Of a stretch of 64,000 bases of DNA, positions 52,173-61,329 are shown piece by piece. This DNA is from Anaerococcus prevotii DSM 20548 (lineage in GTDB: Bacteria; Bacillota; Clostridia; Tissierellales; Peptoniphilaceae). The translations under genes were made by a program, and so were the position numbers. The notes beneath the pieces were generated by a model. That model saw nothing but the letters and a program-made list of their open reading frames with translations. It was not told the origin of the DNA and ran no database searches. The stretch's first letter is position 1. The number at the start of each line of letters is the position of its first letter. The stretch is from positions 1,236,501 to 1,300,500 of the forward strand of contig NC_013171.1 in assembly GCF_000024105.1 (NCBI RefSeq). Reading direction: 5' to 3'.

Positions 52173-52973
52173 TCACTTAAACTTTATAATATTCTCTTTT
52201 TTCTCTTTACTTTTATTTTCCCTAAAATAAGGTGGGAGATGAGTTTTATTTGCCCAAATATATAAGGCTATTCCCAAAATAACATAAATTATACTCATAA
52301 GCTGTGCAGTTCTTAAAGATCCTATATAGAGGGAATCTGTCCTAAGTCCTTCCACAAAATATCTCAATATCCCATAAAGGGTGAAATAAATTGCAGACTG
52401 CTTGCCCTTATCTGGGTTTTTCTTCCTATAATTTATTAGGAGAATAAATATTAAAACATCTCCTATAGATTCATATAGGAAGGTTGGATGAACCTTGACT
52501 CCATCTATGATAATTCCCCAAGGAAGATCTGTCGGACCCCCATGGGCTTCTGAGTTTGCGAAATTTCCCCATCTACCTATACCTTGAGCAAGGACAAGAG
52601 AAGGTACTAGTACATCCATAAGGTCTAGGAGGGGGATTTTTTTGTATCTTGCATAAACTAGAAGGGCAATACTTCCAAAGAGGATTCCCCCATGGATTGC
52701 AAGACCACCCGCCCTAAAGTTTAGGATCTGTGAAGGGTTACTTCCATAATAGTCCCACTCAAAGATGACATACCAAAACCTTGCTCCGATTATTCCTATT
52801 GGTAGGATTACGAATAGCAGATCATAGATAAAGTCTTCGTCAAAACCGCGTCTTACGAACTCACTTTTTGCAAATTGTGCTGCGATAAATATTCCTGTTA
52901 TGATTATTATTGCATACCAGTAGATTTCTAAACCGAATATCCTAAAGGCAACAGGATCTATATTAAATTCCAT
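52173..52973 (-). CDS. lgt: Phosphatidylglycerol-prolipoprotein diacylglyceryl transferase
   Basis: Lgt adds diacylglycerol to the lipobox Cys of prelipoproteins in the membrane. It has about seven hydrophobic segments in 266 residues. GARFWYVIFEWDYY, GGLAIHGGILFG (catalytic His region, near residue 95) and AQGIGRWGNFANSEAHGG near 130 are diagnostic. The C-terminal tail is basic. The gene follows yebC with two bases between. Confidence 0.96.
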   Translation of the reverse strand: MEFNIDPVAFRIFGLEIYWYAIIIITGIFIAAQFAKSEFVRRGFDEDFIYDLLFVILPIGIIGARFWYVIFEWDYYGSNPSQILNFRAGGLAIHGGILFGSIALLVYARYKKIPLLDLMDVLVPSLVLAQGIGRWGNFANSEAHGGPTDLPWGIIIDGVKVHPTFLYESIGDVLIFILLINYRKKNPDKGKQSAIYFTLYGILRYFVEGLRTDSLYIGSLRTAQLMSIIYVILGIALYIWANKTHLPPYFRENKSKEKKENIIKFK

Positions 52974-52975
52974 CT

Positions 52976-53707
52976 TTATTCCTCACTAGAATCATCCCAG
53001 TTTGAGTATACCTCTTGGACATCGTCGTTATCTTCTAGGGTATCGATTAGCTTGTTTAGCTTATCAACATGATCTTCTTCTACTTTAATCATGTTGTTTG
53101 CAAGGTAAGATATATCTGCACTTTCTATCTTATAGCCTAATTCTTTTAGTTTGTCATTAGCATCGTTAAAGCTATTTACATCTGTGATAGCCTCGAAGTA
53201 TTCTCCCATTTCTTTGACGTCTTCACAGCCTGCTTCTAGGGCATCCATCATGAATTCATCGAAGTCTTTTCCTTCTTTTCCTACTATGATATCGCCCTTT
53301 CTTTCGAACATAAACATAACAGATCCGTCAGTTCCAAGATTTCCACCGTTTTTGTCGAAGGCATGTCTTACATCAGGAGCTGTTCTATTTTTATTATCTG
53401 TTAGGCAGTCTACTATTACAGCAACTCCACCTGGTCCGTATCCTTCATAGATTACTCTTTCGAAATTATCTGAAGCATCATCTCCTGCTGCTTTCTTGAT
53501 AGCTCTATCTATGTTATCATTTGGCATGTTATCTGCCTTGGCTTTTTCTATAGCAGTTTTAAGAGCAGGGTTATAGTCTGGGTTTGTTCCACCCTCTTTG
53601 GCTGCAACTGTTATATTTCTAGCGTGTTTTGTAAAGATCTTGCCCTTTTTGGCATCTTCACTTCCTTTTTTATTTTTAATCTTGCTCCATTTATTATGTC
53701 CTGACAT
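52976..53707 (-). CDS. yebC: YebC/PmpR family protein
   Basis: A 243-residue member of the YebC family, thought to act as regulator or in translation of proline-rich stretches. SGHNKWSKIKNKKGSEDAKKG starts the sequence (after the initial Met), with GGVAVIVDCLTDNKNRTA and LGTDGSVMFMFERKG in the middle. The length and order of blocks are usual. It lies between yigZ and lgt. Confidence 0.95.
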   Translation of the reverse strand: MSGHNKWSKIKNKKGSEDAKKGKIFTKHARNITVAAKEGGTNPDYNPALKTAIEKAKADNMPNDNIDRAIKKAAGDDASDNFERVIYEGYGPGGVAVIVDCLTDNKNRTAPDVRHAFDKNGGNLGTDGSVMFMFERKGDIIVGKEGKDFDEFMMDALEAGCEDVKEMGEYFEAITDVNSFNDANDKLKELGYKIESADISYLANNMIKVEEDHVDKLNKLIDTLEDNDDVQEVYSNWDDSSEE

Positions 53708-53715
53708 ATTTCCTC

Positions 53716-54354
53716 CTATTTTTCTTCAAATAACATCAAAGTATCTTTGACATCTATTTTGATATTGGCACTTGTTAAATTGATAAGGTCTTTTTCTATC
53801 TTTGGGTAATCTTCGCTTCTAATATGAAGCTTAATCTTAACCAAATCAGTAAAATCCTTATCTATGACCTTAAGCTTATTTTCTGCTAGGTAGTTTTCAA
53901 TTATACCAAGCACCGTATACGAATGAATTAATTCTACTTCAAAATACTCTCTCTTACAAACTATATTGGGCGATACAGTATCAGTAACTCCCCTAGTGTA
54001 GGCCCTTACAAGTCCCCCTTTTCCTAAGAGCTTGCCACCGAAATATCTGGTAACCACAACGCAAATATTTCTGACCTCTTCTTTTTCAAGGACAGATAGC
54101 ATAGGAAGGCCCGCAGACCCTTGGGGTTCGCCATCGTCTGAGTATCTTTTAATCTCAGGGATTTCATTTATGATATAGGCCGAGCAGTTGTGAGTTGCTT
54201 GCTTGTTTTTATCCTTTATCTCTTCGATAAAACTAATGGCCTCTTCTTCACTTTCTACATATTTAGCACTTGTTATAAATCTTGATTTTTCCTCTTCGAA
54301 CTCGCTAGTTTTAAAGCCCTTTATGGTCCTATACTTTTTTAATATATCTGTCAT
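53716..54354 (-). CDS. YigZ/IMPACT family protein
   Basis: A 212-residue protein of the YigZ/IMPACT family. KYVESEEEAISFIEEIK and ATHNCSAYII precede the signature RYSDDGEPQGSAGLPML near residue 72 and VVTRYFGGKLLGKGGLVRAYTRG near 104. The C-terminal ferredoxin-like domain is present (about 137-212). Members may control translation under stress. It overlaps hflX by 26 bases in another frame. Confidence 0.93.
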   Translation of the reverse strand: MTDILKKYRTIKGFKTSEFEEEKSRFITSAKYVESEEEAISFIEEIKDKNKQATHNCSAYIINEIPEIKRYSDDGEPQGSAGLPMLSVLEKEEVRNICVVVTRYFGGKLLGKGGLVRAYTRGVTDTVSPNIVCKREYFEVELIHSYTVLGIIENYLAENKLKVIDKDFTDLVKIKLHIRSEDYPKIEKDLINLTSANIKIDVKDTLMLFEEK

Positions 54355-55567
54355 ATTTCGAATAGTCCTCTTTGCTTATTTCTAGTTTCAATATGCTAGA
54401 AGTTGGATCATAGTCCCTTTCTATAATATCGTAATTACTCATGATATAGTCTAGGACCCTACCATCTTCAAATGGAATTGCCATTTCCACAAGCTCGTAG
54501 TCTTCCTTTATGATTTTTACGATTTTCTCCTTAAGTCTTATGAGGTCTTCTTCCTTGTGGGCTGACATGTAGATTTTTTCGCTATCTCTCTTGTATAGGC
54601 TTACGCTTAGCTCATCATCTACCCTATCCATCTTGTTAAAGACATAAAGAATTTCTTTATTTCCAACATCGATACCTTCAAGAGAGTTTTCGATGGTCTC
54701 TATCTGATGGTCAATATTGTGGCTTGAATCGATGACTATAAGGAGCATGTCAGCAAATCTAACCTCGTCTAGGGTTGTTAGGAAGGAGTCATTAAGCTCC
54801 TTGGAGAGATTGTCGATAAAGCCTACAGTATCTGTCAAGGTGACCTTGGTATTAGAAAAATCTAATCTCCTAGTCGATGTATCAAGTGTTGCAAAAAGCA
54901 AATCGTCCGAATAAACATACTTTTCTTCACCAAAAAGCTTCAGCATCCCATTTAGGATTGTAGACTTTCCTGCGTTGGTATAGCCCACTAGGGATATATT
55001 GTGGATATCCTTTCTCGATTTTCTATTTATCATTTTAGTCTTATCCAAATCCTTTAGAGCCTTTTCCAAAGACTTGATATCTCTTACAATAGCACGCCTA
55101 TCTGTCTCTAGCATTGTCTCTCCAGGTCCCCTCGTACCGATTCCTCCGGCCTGTCTTGATAGGTAGGAAAACCACTTGTTAATCCTTGGCAATTGATATT
55201 TTAATTGGGCAAGCTTTATCTTAAGTCTTGCTTCCTTGGTATTTGCACGCATAGCAAAAATATCTAGGATAAGAGTTGTCCAGTCCACTACGTGAAGTTT
55301 CATCTCTTCTTCTAGATTATAAAGCTGACTTGCTGATAATTCTACGTCAAATATTACCGTATCTATGTCGTTTTTTTGGGCAAGATCCATGATCTCTTCG
55401 ACCTTTCCCTTGCCTATATAATATCTAGGATTGACCTTGCTTACCTTTTGAGATACGTAGGCCTCAGTCTTTCCTCCTGCAGTATTAATCAAAGACTCTA
55501 ATTCATAGATCTTATTGTCGAGATCGTCGTCCTTGTCTACTGCATTAACTTGTATAACTCTTTGCAT
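54329..55567 (-). CDS. hflX: Ribosome-associated GTPase HflX
   Basis: HflX rescues or splits stalled ribosomes. The N-terminal HflX domain (about 1-180) holds YIGKGKVEEI and GGIGTRGPGETMLETDRR near 140, and the G domain has G1 GYTNAGKST near 199, G3 DTVGFIDNLSKEL and G4 NKMDRV. The C-terminus is short (to 412). It diverges from the PBP gene at 55696. Confidence 0.96.
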   Translation of the reverse strand: MQRVIQVNAVDKDDDLDNKIYELESLINTAGGKTEAYVSQKVSKVNPRYYIGKGKVEEIMDLAQKNDIDTVIFDVELSASQLYNLEEEMKLHVVDWTTLILDIFAMRANTKEARLKIKLAQLKYQLPRINKWFSYLSRQAGGIGTRGPGETMLETDRRAIVRDIKSLEKALKDLDKTKMINRKSRKDIHNISLVGYTNAGKSTILNGMLKLFGEEKYVYSDDLLFATLDTSTRRLDFSNTKVTLTDTVGFIDNLSKELNDSFLTTLDEVRFADMLLIVIDSSHNIDHQIETIENSLEGIDVGNKEILYVFNKMDRVDDELSVSLYKRDSEKIYMSAHKEEDLIRLKEKIVKIIKEDYELVEMAIPFEDGRVLDYIMSNYDIIERDYDPTSSILKLEISKEDYSKYDRYIKKV

Positions 55568-55695
55568 AAACTTCCTTTCTAAAATGATTATACGACTAAT
55601 CCCTTGATTATAAAAGTTAATAAGTCTGGAAGTATTTACTTAAAAATGATAAAATGATAGTATCTAGAATATTAAAAATAAATCATGGAGGCATT

Positions 55696-58653
55696 ATGCA
55701 TAATAAACTTGCCGCTCTTGTTGGAAAAATAATACTAGTTGTAATATTATTTGTAGCTGGCCTTGGAGTTATTTTTGCTGGCATGACTGGTGGAGCAATA
55801 CTAGAAGTAATGAAGACTGCTCCCAAGATTGACGCTAACAGTATAAAATACGAAATGAGCCAAAACTCAACAATAGTGGATGAAAACGGAAACGAAGTCG
55901 ATTCGATTGCTACAAGCGAATACAGACAGATAGTAGATTATAAAGACATACCAGAGAATTTAAAAAATGCATTTGTCGCAGTTGAAGATGAAAGATTTTA
56001 TAAACACAATGGTATAGATCCCCTATCAATCATAGGTTCTGCTTTTGAAAATATGAAGGCAGGGTCAATCGTAAGGGGTGGATCTACTATAACCCAACAG
56101 CTTGCAAGAAACACCTACCTATCTAACGATCAAACCTACGAAAGAAAGATAAGGGAGATTTATCTTGCCCTAGAGATTGAGAAATATCTCGAAAAAGACG
56201 AAATCCTAGGAGCCTATCTAAATAGGGTCTTCATGGGACAAAACTCTTACGGAGTCCAAGCTGCAGCTAAAACTTACTTCAATGAGGACGTGTCCGAGCT
56301 AAATCTTGCCCAATGTGCATCCCTAGCTGGAATCGTCCAATCACCTTCAGAAAACTCTCTTTATAAGTCAATTAAGACGAGTGAGGTAACAGATCAAAGA
56401 GTCCTAGGTGAATTTAGTATAGACGGAAATAAATACTCAGCAGTATATAACGAAGCTCCTTACAAAAGAGAAGAATACGTCCTAGATAAGATGCTAGAAA
56501 ACGGCTACATCAACGAGACTCAATACAAAGAAGCCAGAGACTTTGATGTGGCAAGCACAGTAGAGCCTGCGGAAAGGTCTAATACAGAAATCGCTAGCTA
56601 CTTTAACTCTCTTCTAGAACGTCAAGTAGTTAATAAGCTTATGGGTGTATTAAATATTTCAGAAAACCAAGCCTGGGATAAGCTCTACTACGGAGGGCTT
56701 AAGATTACGACGACCCTAGATAAGGGCTTGCAAGAAAAACTTGAAGATATCTATGCCAATTTTTCAGAGCACTTGATAGGAAATAGCGAAGGCCTAGGCT
56801 ACGCTCCCCTACTTGATTTATCTTATGATAATTGGGGAAATATAGTAAATTCTAGTGGGGCCTTACTCTATTATAAGAGAGCAAATCTCCTAGATGAAAA
56901 TAACGACCTTCACTTAAGTTCTGATGAGGCTTGGAATGATGAGGCAGGAGACCTAATACTTGCGACAAATAAGGCCTACCTTGACCAAACCAAGCTTATC
57001 TTTAAGGATTTCTATTCCTTGGATGAAACAAACTCCAACCTTAGAACTCACAGGACTGGACGAATAGAGTTCGAGTCCAACGAAGATATCTATCAGGATG
57101 AGGATAACAATATAGTAATTAGTAAGAAATATCTAGATAATAACCCAAATCTTTTTACAGCCTATGACGATGGATCTATTAGCCTTAACAAGGACTATTA
57201 CGATATAGACCTAAACGGGGTAATCCAACCTCAATCATCATCTGTAATAATCGATCAAAAGACTGGCCATATCAAGGCCTTGATGGGAGGACGTGACCAA
57301 GAAGGAATCAATATCTTAGACAGGGCATCAAGCGTTCCAAGACAACCTGGTTCATCAATCAAGCCTATAGCAACTTATACAGCTGCCCTAGATCATGGCT
57401 TTAACCTCGCAACTGGTGTAGATGATGTTCCATTCGAGATGAACGAAAATGGCGAAGCTTGGCCTGTCAATGTATATGGCTACTACATGGGTTACACCCC
57501 TATAAGAGATGCCATCAAGATGAGTATAAATACAATTGCAGTTTCTACCCTCAATAAGGTAGGAATCGACACTAGTCTTGAATACCTCAAAAACTTCGGT
57601 CTAATCAAAGAAAATGGCAGAGATTATTTCGTGACAAAAGACGAAAATCCTGACACAAACGACGAAAACCTCGCAGCCCTAGGAGTGGGTGCTATGAGTC
57701 ATGGTCTTACCACACTAGATATGACTGCAGCCTACGCAGCCCTTGCCAATAAGGGTGAATACACTGAACCTTTGACCTTCTCAAAGATAACCGACTCCCA
57801 AGGAGAAGTAATCTTTGATGAGGATAATCTAATAAAACACACAGTAACAAGCCCAGAGACAGCCTATCAAGTGACCTCTGCCCTAGAAAGTGCAGGAGAA
57901 TATTATGGAAATATCCACCTAAACGGAACAGATTACGCAACAAAGACCGGAACAACTGATGATAAGACAGACTTCTGGTGCGTTGGATATACTCCTTACT
58001 ACACAGTTGGAGTTTGGATGGGAGCAGATAATCAAAATATCCACCTAAACAGCAACAGTGTAGATAGGGCAGCCCTCATGTGGAATGTTATAAATACAGA
58101 AATCCTTGCTGACACAGAGCCTGTTAGTTTTGAAGAACCTGAAGGCATAAGGCATATGGAAGTAGATACCATAAGCGGTAAGCTTCCAACAGACGCCTCA
58201 AGGGCAGATCCACGTGGCACTGTAAAAGAAGAAATCTTCGGTCCAGAAAACTATCCAAAAGAAGAAGACGACATGCACAAGTGGGCTTATATAGATTCTA
58301 GAAATAACCTATTAGCTAGTGATGTCACACCAAAATTCTTGATCCAAACTAGGTCCTTAATAGTTGAAAAGAACGAATATGATCCAAACAAGTTTAACGG
58401 AATTATTCCAAGAGACTGGGATTACAGGATGCCAACAGTCTACTCAAACTTAATCTATACTCCACCAAAAGTGGAAAACAATAAAGATAAAGACAAAGAT
58501 AAAGATAAAGACAAAGACAAAGATAAAGATAAAAATAAAAATGGCGAGAAAGAAAATGAAAGTAATAGTGGAACTAATAATTCCACAAGTGACGCGCTTG
58601 ATAATTTATTAAATAAGGAATCTACAGAAAATAATTCTGGATTCGGTTACTAG
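55696..58653 (+). CDS. Class A penicillin-binding protein (PBP1A-like)
   Basis: Bifunctional glycosyltransferase-transpeptidase of about 985 residues. I choose the ATG at 55696 (MHNKLAALVGK) because GGAGG stands six bases before it. A transmembrane helix lies at about 8-35. The GT51 domain has EDERFYKHNGIDPLS and RGGSTITQQLARN. The transpeptidase domain has PGSSIKPIATY (SxxK), SINTIA (SxN) and TKTGTTDDK (KTG). A 14-residue Asp-Lys repeat and an Asn/Ser-rich tail end it. No other PBP is in the window. Confidence 0.95.
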   Translation: MHNKLAALVGKIILVVILFVAGLGVIFAGMTGGAILEVMKTAPKIDANSIKYEMSQNSTIVDENGNEVDSIATSEYRQIVDYKDIPENLKNAFVAVEDERFYKHNGIDPLSIIGSAFENMKAGSIVRGGSTITQQLARNTYLSNDQTYERKIREIYLALEIEKYLEKDEILGAYLNRVFMGQNSYGVQAAAKTYFNEDVSELNLAQCASLAGIVQSPSENSLYKSIKTSEVTDQRVLGEFSIDGNKYSAVYNEAPYKREEYVLDKMLENGYINETQYKEARDFDVASTVEPAERSNTEIASYFNSLLERQVVNKLMGVLNISENQAWDKLYYGGLKITTTLDKGLQEKLEDIYANFSEHLIGNSEGLGYAPLLDLSYDNWGNIVNSSGALLYYKRANLLDENNDLHLSSDEAWNDEAGDLILATNKAYLDQTKLIFKDFYSLDETNSNLRTHRTGRIEFESNEDIYQDEDNNIVISKKYLDNNPNLFTAYDDGSISLNKDYYDIDLNGVIQPQSSSVIIDQKTGHIKALMGGRDQEGINILDRASSVPRQPGSSIKPIATYTAALDHGFNLATGVDDVPFEMNENGEAWPVNVYGYYMGYTPIRDAIKMSINTIAVSTLNKVGIDTSLEYLKNFGLIKENGRDYFVTKDENPDTNDENLAALGVGAMSHGLTTLDMTAAYAALANKGEYTEPLTFSKITDSQGEVIFDEDNLIKHTVTSPETAYQVTSALESAGEYYGNIHLNGTDYATKTGTTDDKTDFWCVGYTPYYTVGVWMGADNQNIHLNSNSVDRAALMWNVINTEILADTEPVSFEEPEGIRHMEVDTISGKLPTDASRADPRGTVKEEIFGPENYPKEEDDMHKWAYIDSRNNLLASDVTPKFLIQTRSLIVEKNEYDPNKFNGIIPRDWDYRMPTVYSNLIYTPPKVENNKDKDKDKDKDKDKDKDKNKNGEKENESNSGTNNSTSDALDNLLNKESTENNSGFGY
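58484..58541 (+). repeat. Asp-Lys codon repeat in the PBP gene
   Basis: About nine tandem six-base units of the AAAGAT/AAAGAC kind coding for (Lys-Asp). Such a repeat can change length by slippage in steps of two residues without shifting the frame. Confidence 0.85.
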
Positions 58654-58680
58654 AAGTCCCCCCTGTGGGGGCTTTTAGTT
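58654..58680 (+). terminator. Terminator after the PBP gene
   Basis: AAGTCCCCC-CTGT-GGGGGCTT followed by a T-rich stretch, directly after the stop. Confidence 0.88.
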
Positions 58681-58817
58681 TTATCTATTTTGTCTTGGAT
58701 TAAAGAATAAGAATTTCATTATTGTTTTAATCAAAGGTTAATATCAACCATAGAGATCTTCCTATTTTATTTAAGTTAGGCCGTCTCAAAAGTTTTATAA
58801 AAAACAAATTTCTCCAA

Positions 58818-58846
58818 TAAAAAACTTCCCAGCCAAGCTAGGAAGC
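58818..58846 (-). terminator. Terminator after the GlsB-like gene
   Basis: AGCTTCCTAGC-TTG-GCTGGGAAG followed by TTTTTT on the minus strand. The 137 bases between this and the PBP terminator hold nothing that I recognise. Confidence 0.85.
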
Positions 58847-58860
58847 TAATTTTAATCTTC

Positions 58861-59124
58861 TTATTTTTTTGCTCCAGTAATCTTATCGTAAGCAAATAAT
58901 AGGATTACTGCACCGATTACTGCGTATACGATTTGCATTACAAGTCCTGGATTTGCTGAGTTAAACAAGGTGCTAAATAGCCAGTTACCAACTCCACCAC
59001 CGATTACTCCGACGATGATATTTGCAACTGCTCCCATTTGAGCATCTCTACCCATAATTTTGCTTGCAATCCAACCTGCAATTGCTCCGATAATAATTGA
59101 AGCTATTATTCCATAATTACCCAT
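58861..59124 (-). CDS. GlsB/YeaQ/YmgE-type stress response membrane protein
   Basis: An 87-residue, Gly-rich membrane protein from the ATG at 59124, behind AAAGGAGAA. Three hydrophobic segments: IIASIIIGAIAGWIASKIMG, then MGAVANIIVGVIGGGVGNWLF, then VMQIVYAVIGAVILLFAYD. This is the transglycosylase-associated/GlsB family pattern, often stress-induced, with no enzymatic activity shown. A 15-bp palindrome lies 15 bases before its start. Confidence 0.9.
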   Translation of the reverse strand: MGNYGIIASIIIGAIAGWIASKIMGRDAQMGAVANIIVGVIGGGVGNWLFSTLFNSANPGLVMQIVYAVIGAVILLFAYDKITGAKK

Positions 59125-59139
59125 AATTTCTCCTTTCAA

Positions 59140-59154
59140 AAGTACGATGTACTT
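59140..59154. promoter_or_regulatory. Palindrome AAGTAC-GAT-GTACTT
   Basis: A perfect 6-3-6 inverted repeat ahead of the GlsB-like gene. A weaker version, AGGTACAATGTATGA, lies at 59238-59252 before the two-component system. A shared regulator is possible. Confidence 0.45.
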
Positions 59155-59266
59155 ATTTATAATTTAATTAGCAACACCATTTGCTGCTAATATATTTATA
59201 TCCTTATTTTTATATTTTAAACATTTTTTTATATACAAGGTACAATGTATGAAAAGGTAATTCTTA

Positions 59267-59275
59267 TGTTATAAT
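59267..59275 (+). promoter_or_regulatory. Extended -10 promoter of the two-component system
   Basis: TGTTATAAT, an extended -10 box with no good -35. GGAGAGG follows 7 bases on, ahead of the response regulator ATG. Confidence 0.55.
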
Positions 59276-59297
59276 ATTTAATGGAGAGGAAAAAAGA

Positions 59298-60011
59298 ATG
59301 AACGAAATAAATATTTTAATAGTAGAAGATGAAAAAACTATATCTGATATAGTTAAAAATTATTTGATAAAAGATGGCTACCATGTCTTTCAGGCTTTCG
59401 ACGGAGTAAAGGCACTTGAGATTTTTAATGAGGAACAGATCGATCTTGTGATACTTGATCTCATGCTTCCAATGCTTTCTGGCGAAGAAGTCTTAAAAGA
59501 TATAAGAAATAAATCCCAAGTTCCTGTTATAATAACTTCTGCCAAGGTCGAGGAGTTCGATAGGATCCAAGGACTAAGGCTTGGGGCAGATGATTATGTA
59601 ACCAAACCTTTTTCTAACAAGGAACTTGTAGAAAGAGTTAAGGCTGTTCTTAGAAGGATTGAAAAATACAATATCCCTAGAGCTGATATTATAAAAACAA
59701 ATGATGGAAGACTTCTAATGGATCTAAAATACAATAGATTCCTAAAAGATGGCAGGGAGATTTCTCTCACTAAGAACGAATTTTCTATTGTAAAGACCCT
59801 ATTTTCAAGTCCAAACAAGATCTTTACAAGAGATGAGATAATAGAGCTTACCTTTGGCCTAGATTATGACGCCTACGACAGGGCAATAGATACTCATATC
59901 AAAAATATTAGGCAAAAAATCGAGGACAATCCCAAAAAGCCTCAATACATCAAGACAATCTATGGTATGGGTTACAAATCCGGTGGCGTAGATGACCTCA
60001 TTAAGGAATAA
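59298..60011 (+). CDS. OmpR-family response regulator
   Basis: A 237-residue DNA-binding response regulator. The receiver (1-120) begins ILIVEDEKTISDIV, and the phospho-Asp is in VILDLMLPMLSGEE near residue 54; the Lys is in DDYVTKPF near 105. The winged-helix effector domain (about 135-230) shows EISLTKNEFSIVKTLF and IDTHIKNIRQKIEDNPKKPQ. It overlaps the kinase gene by 20 bases. The trigger and targets are unknown. Confidence 0.95.
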   Translation: MNEINILIVEDEKTISDIVKNYLIKDGYHVFQAFDGVKALEIFNEEQIDLVILDLMLPMLSGEEVLKDIRNKSQVPVIITSAKVEEFDRIQGLRLGADDYVTKPFSNKELVERVKAVLRRIEKYNIPRADIIKTNDGRLLMDLKYNRFLKDGREISLTKNEFSIVKTLFSSPNKIFTRDEIIELTFGLDYDAYDRAIDTHIKNIRQKIEDNPKKPQYIKTIYGMGYKSGGVDDLIKE

Positions 60012-61317
60012 ATTAATCAAAAACTTCATCGCAGGAGTCCTCGCCTGTATATTGATTTACTCAATCCTTATAACCCTCCTTGTCACCTTAAGGTACTCGG
60101 ACCTATTAAAAATCGTAGATGATAAAAAGCCAAATCTCGTAAGTGAGTGGTTTATAAGACTTAATAACGATGAGAATATATCATCTGAGGGCATGTGGGC
60201 TTATCTTAATGACCTAAGCAAGCAGCAAAATGTCAATATCAAGTATTACGATCAAGATGGAAAACTTCTCAAATATATCCATTCCCTAAATGCAGATGAT
60301 CCTGAACATATCAAAAGCAAGTCCTACAATGTCTTCAATGCTGACAAAAAACAAGAAGCTGGGAAGATTCTCGTAGAATATTCCGTTGACTATACAACTG
60401 TAAATAGGCTCCAGGATGATTTTAGGCAGGCAGTAATATATGCTATAACAAGCTCGCTTATAATAGGCTTTGTCATAGCCCTTATCCTTTCAACCAATAT
60501 TTCGAAGCCTATTGTAGAGATGAATGATTTCACAGTAAAGATCAAGGAAGGAATTTATGAAAGCCTTGGCGATGAAGAAAGTGATATTAGTGAAATTTCA
60601 AATCTTCAAAACAACATCAACTTCTTGTCAAAATCTTTGAAAAAACAAGAAGATATAAGGATGCGCTATGCTCAAGACATATCCCACGAGCTTAGGACTC
60701 CCCTAACCAATCTCAAGCTTTACATTGAGGCCTTAGATGATGGGGTTATGGAGTTTGACAAGACTACTGTCCAAAGCTTAAATGGTGAGATAAATAGACT
60801 CCAGGTCCTAATAGATGGCCTTAAGGACTCCTTCAATGAAAGTGTGGAGATGGGTAAGCTCAATCTTGAAGAGGTAAATATTTCTGATATGCTTAATGGA
60901 ATAGCTAATGGCTTTATGGCCAATTTCATCAATAGAAATATTAATCTTACAAAGGATATAGAGCCTGGAATTTTTCTTGTAACAGATAGAAACAAGCTCC
61001 TCCAGGTCATCCAAAATATCCTAACCAATGCTATAAAGGCCATAGACAGGGATGGAAATATAGAAATAAAACTTAGCGGGTATAAGCAAAAAGTATTTAT
61101 AGAAATTACCGATGATGGCATAGGGATTGATAGTGATAAGCTCGATATGATATTTGAAAGATTCTACAGGATAGATGATTCCAGAAATACCAAAACTAAC
61201 GGAGTGGGCCTAGGCCTTGCCATTAGCAAAAACTTTGTAGAAGCCCTCAATGGTAAGATTGATGTCAAAAGTCAGATTAACCAGGGCACGAGTTTTATCC
61301 TAGCCTTCAACAAATAA
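59992..61317 (+). CDS. Sensor histidine kinase
   Basis: A 441-residue membrane kinase. Two transmembrane helices (about 12-34 and 145-165) enclose an extracytoplasmic sensor domain of about 110 residues; a HAMP-like region follows. The H-box is DISHELRTPLTNLKLY near 230, N-box NILTNAIKAI near 342, G1 ITDDGIGID and G2 VGLGLAISKNF. All are intact. It overlaps the regulator gene, and the S41-like protein follows after twelve bases, so all three may act together. Confidence 0.95.
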   Translation: MTSLRNKLIKNFIAGVLACILIYSILITLLVTLRYSDLLKIVDDKKPNLVSEWFIRLNNDENISSEGMWAYLNDLSKQQNVNIKYYDQDGKLLKYIHSLNADDPEHIKSKSYNVFNADKKQEAGKILVEYSVDYTTVNRLQDDFRQAVIYAITSSLIIGFVIALILSTNISKPIVEMNDFTVKIKEGIYESLGDEESDISEISNLQNNINFLSKSLKKQEDIRMRYAQDISHELRTPLTNLKLYIEALDDGVMEFDKTTVQSLNGEINRLQVLIDGLKDSFNESVEMGKLNLEEVNISDMLNGIANGFMANFINRNINLTKDIEPGIFLVTDRNKLLQVIQNILTNAIKAIDRDGNIEIKLSGYKQKVFIEITDDGIGIDSDKLDMIFERFYRIDDSRNTKTNGVGLGLAISKNFVEALNGKIDVKSQINQGTSFILAFNK

Positions 61318-61329
61318 GTGCGGTGAATT

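Noticed and set aside
58484-58541. AAAGAT/AAAGAC run as a CRISPR or non-coding tandem repeat
   Set aside because: It lies in frame inside the PBP gene and codes for an Asp-Lys tail.
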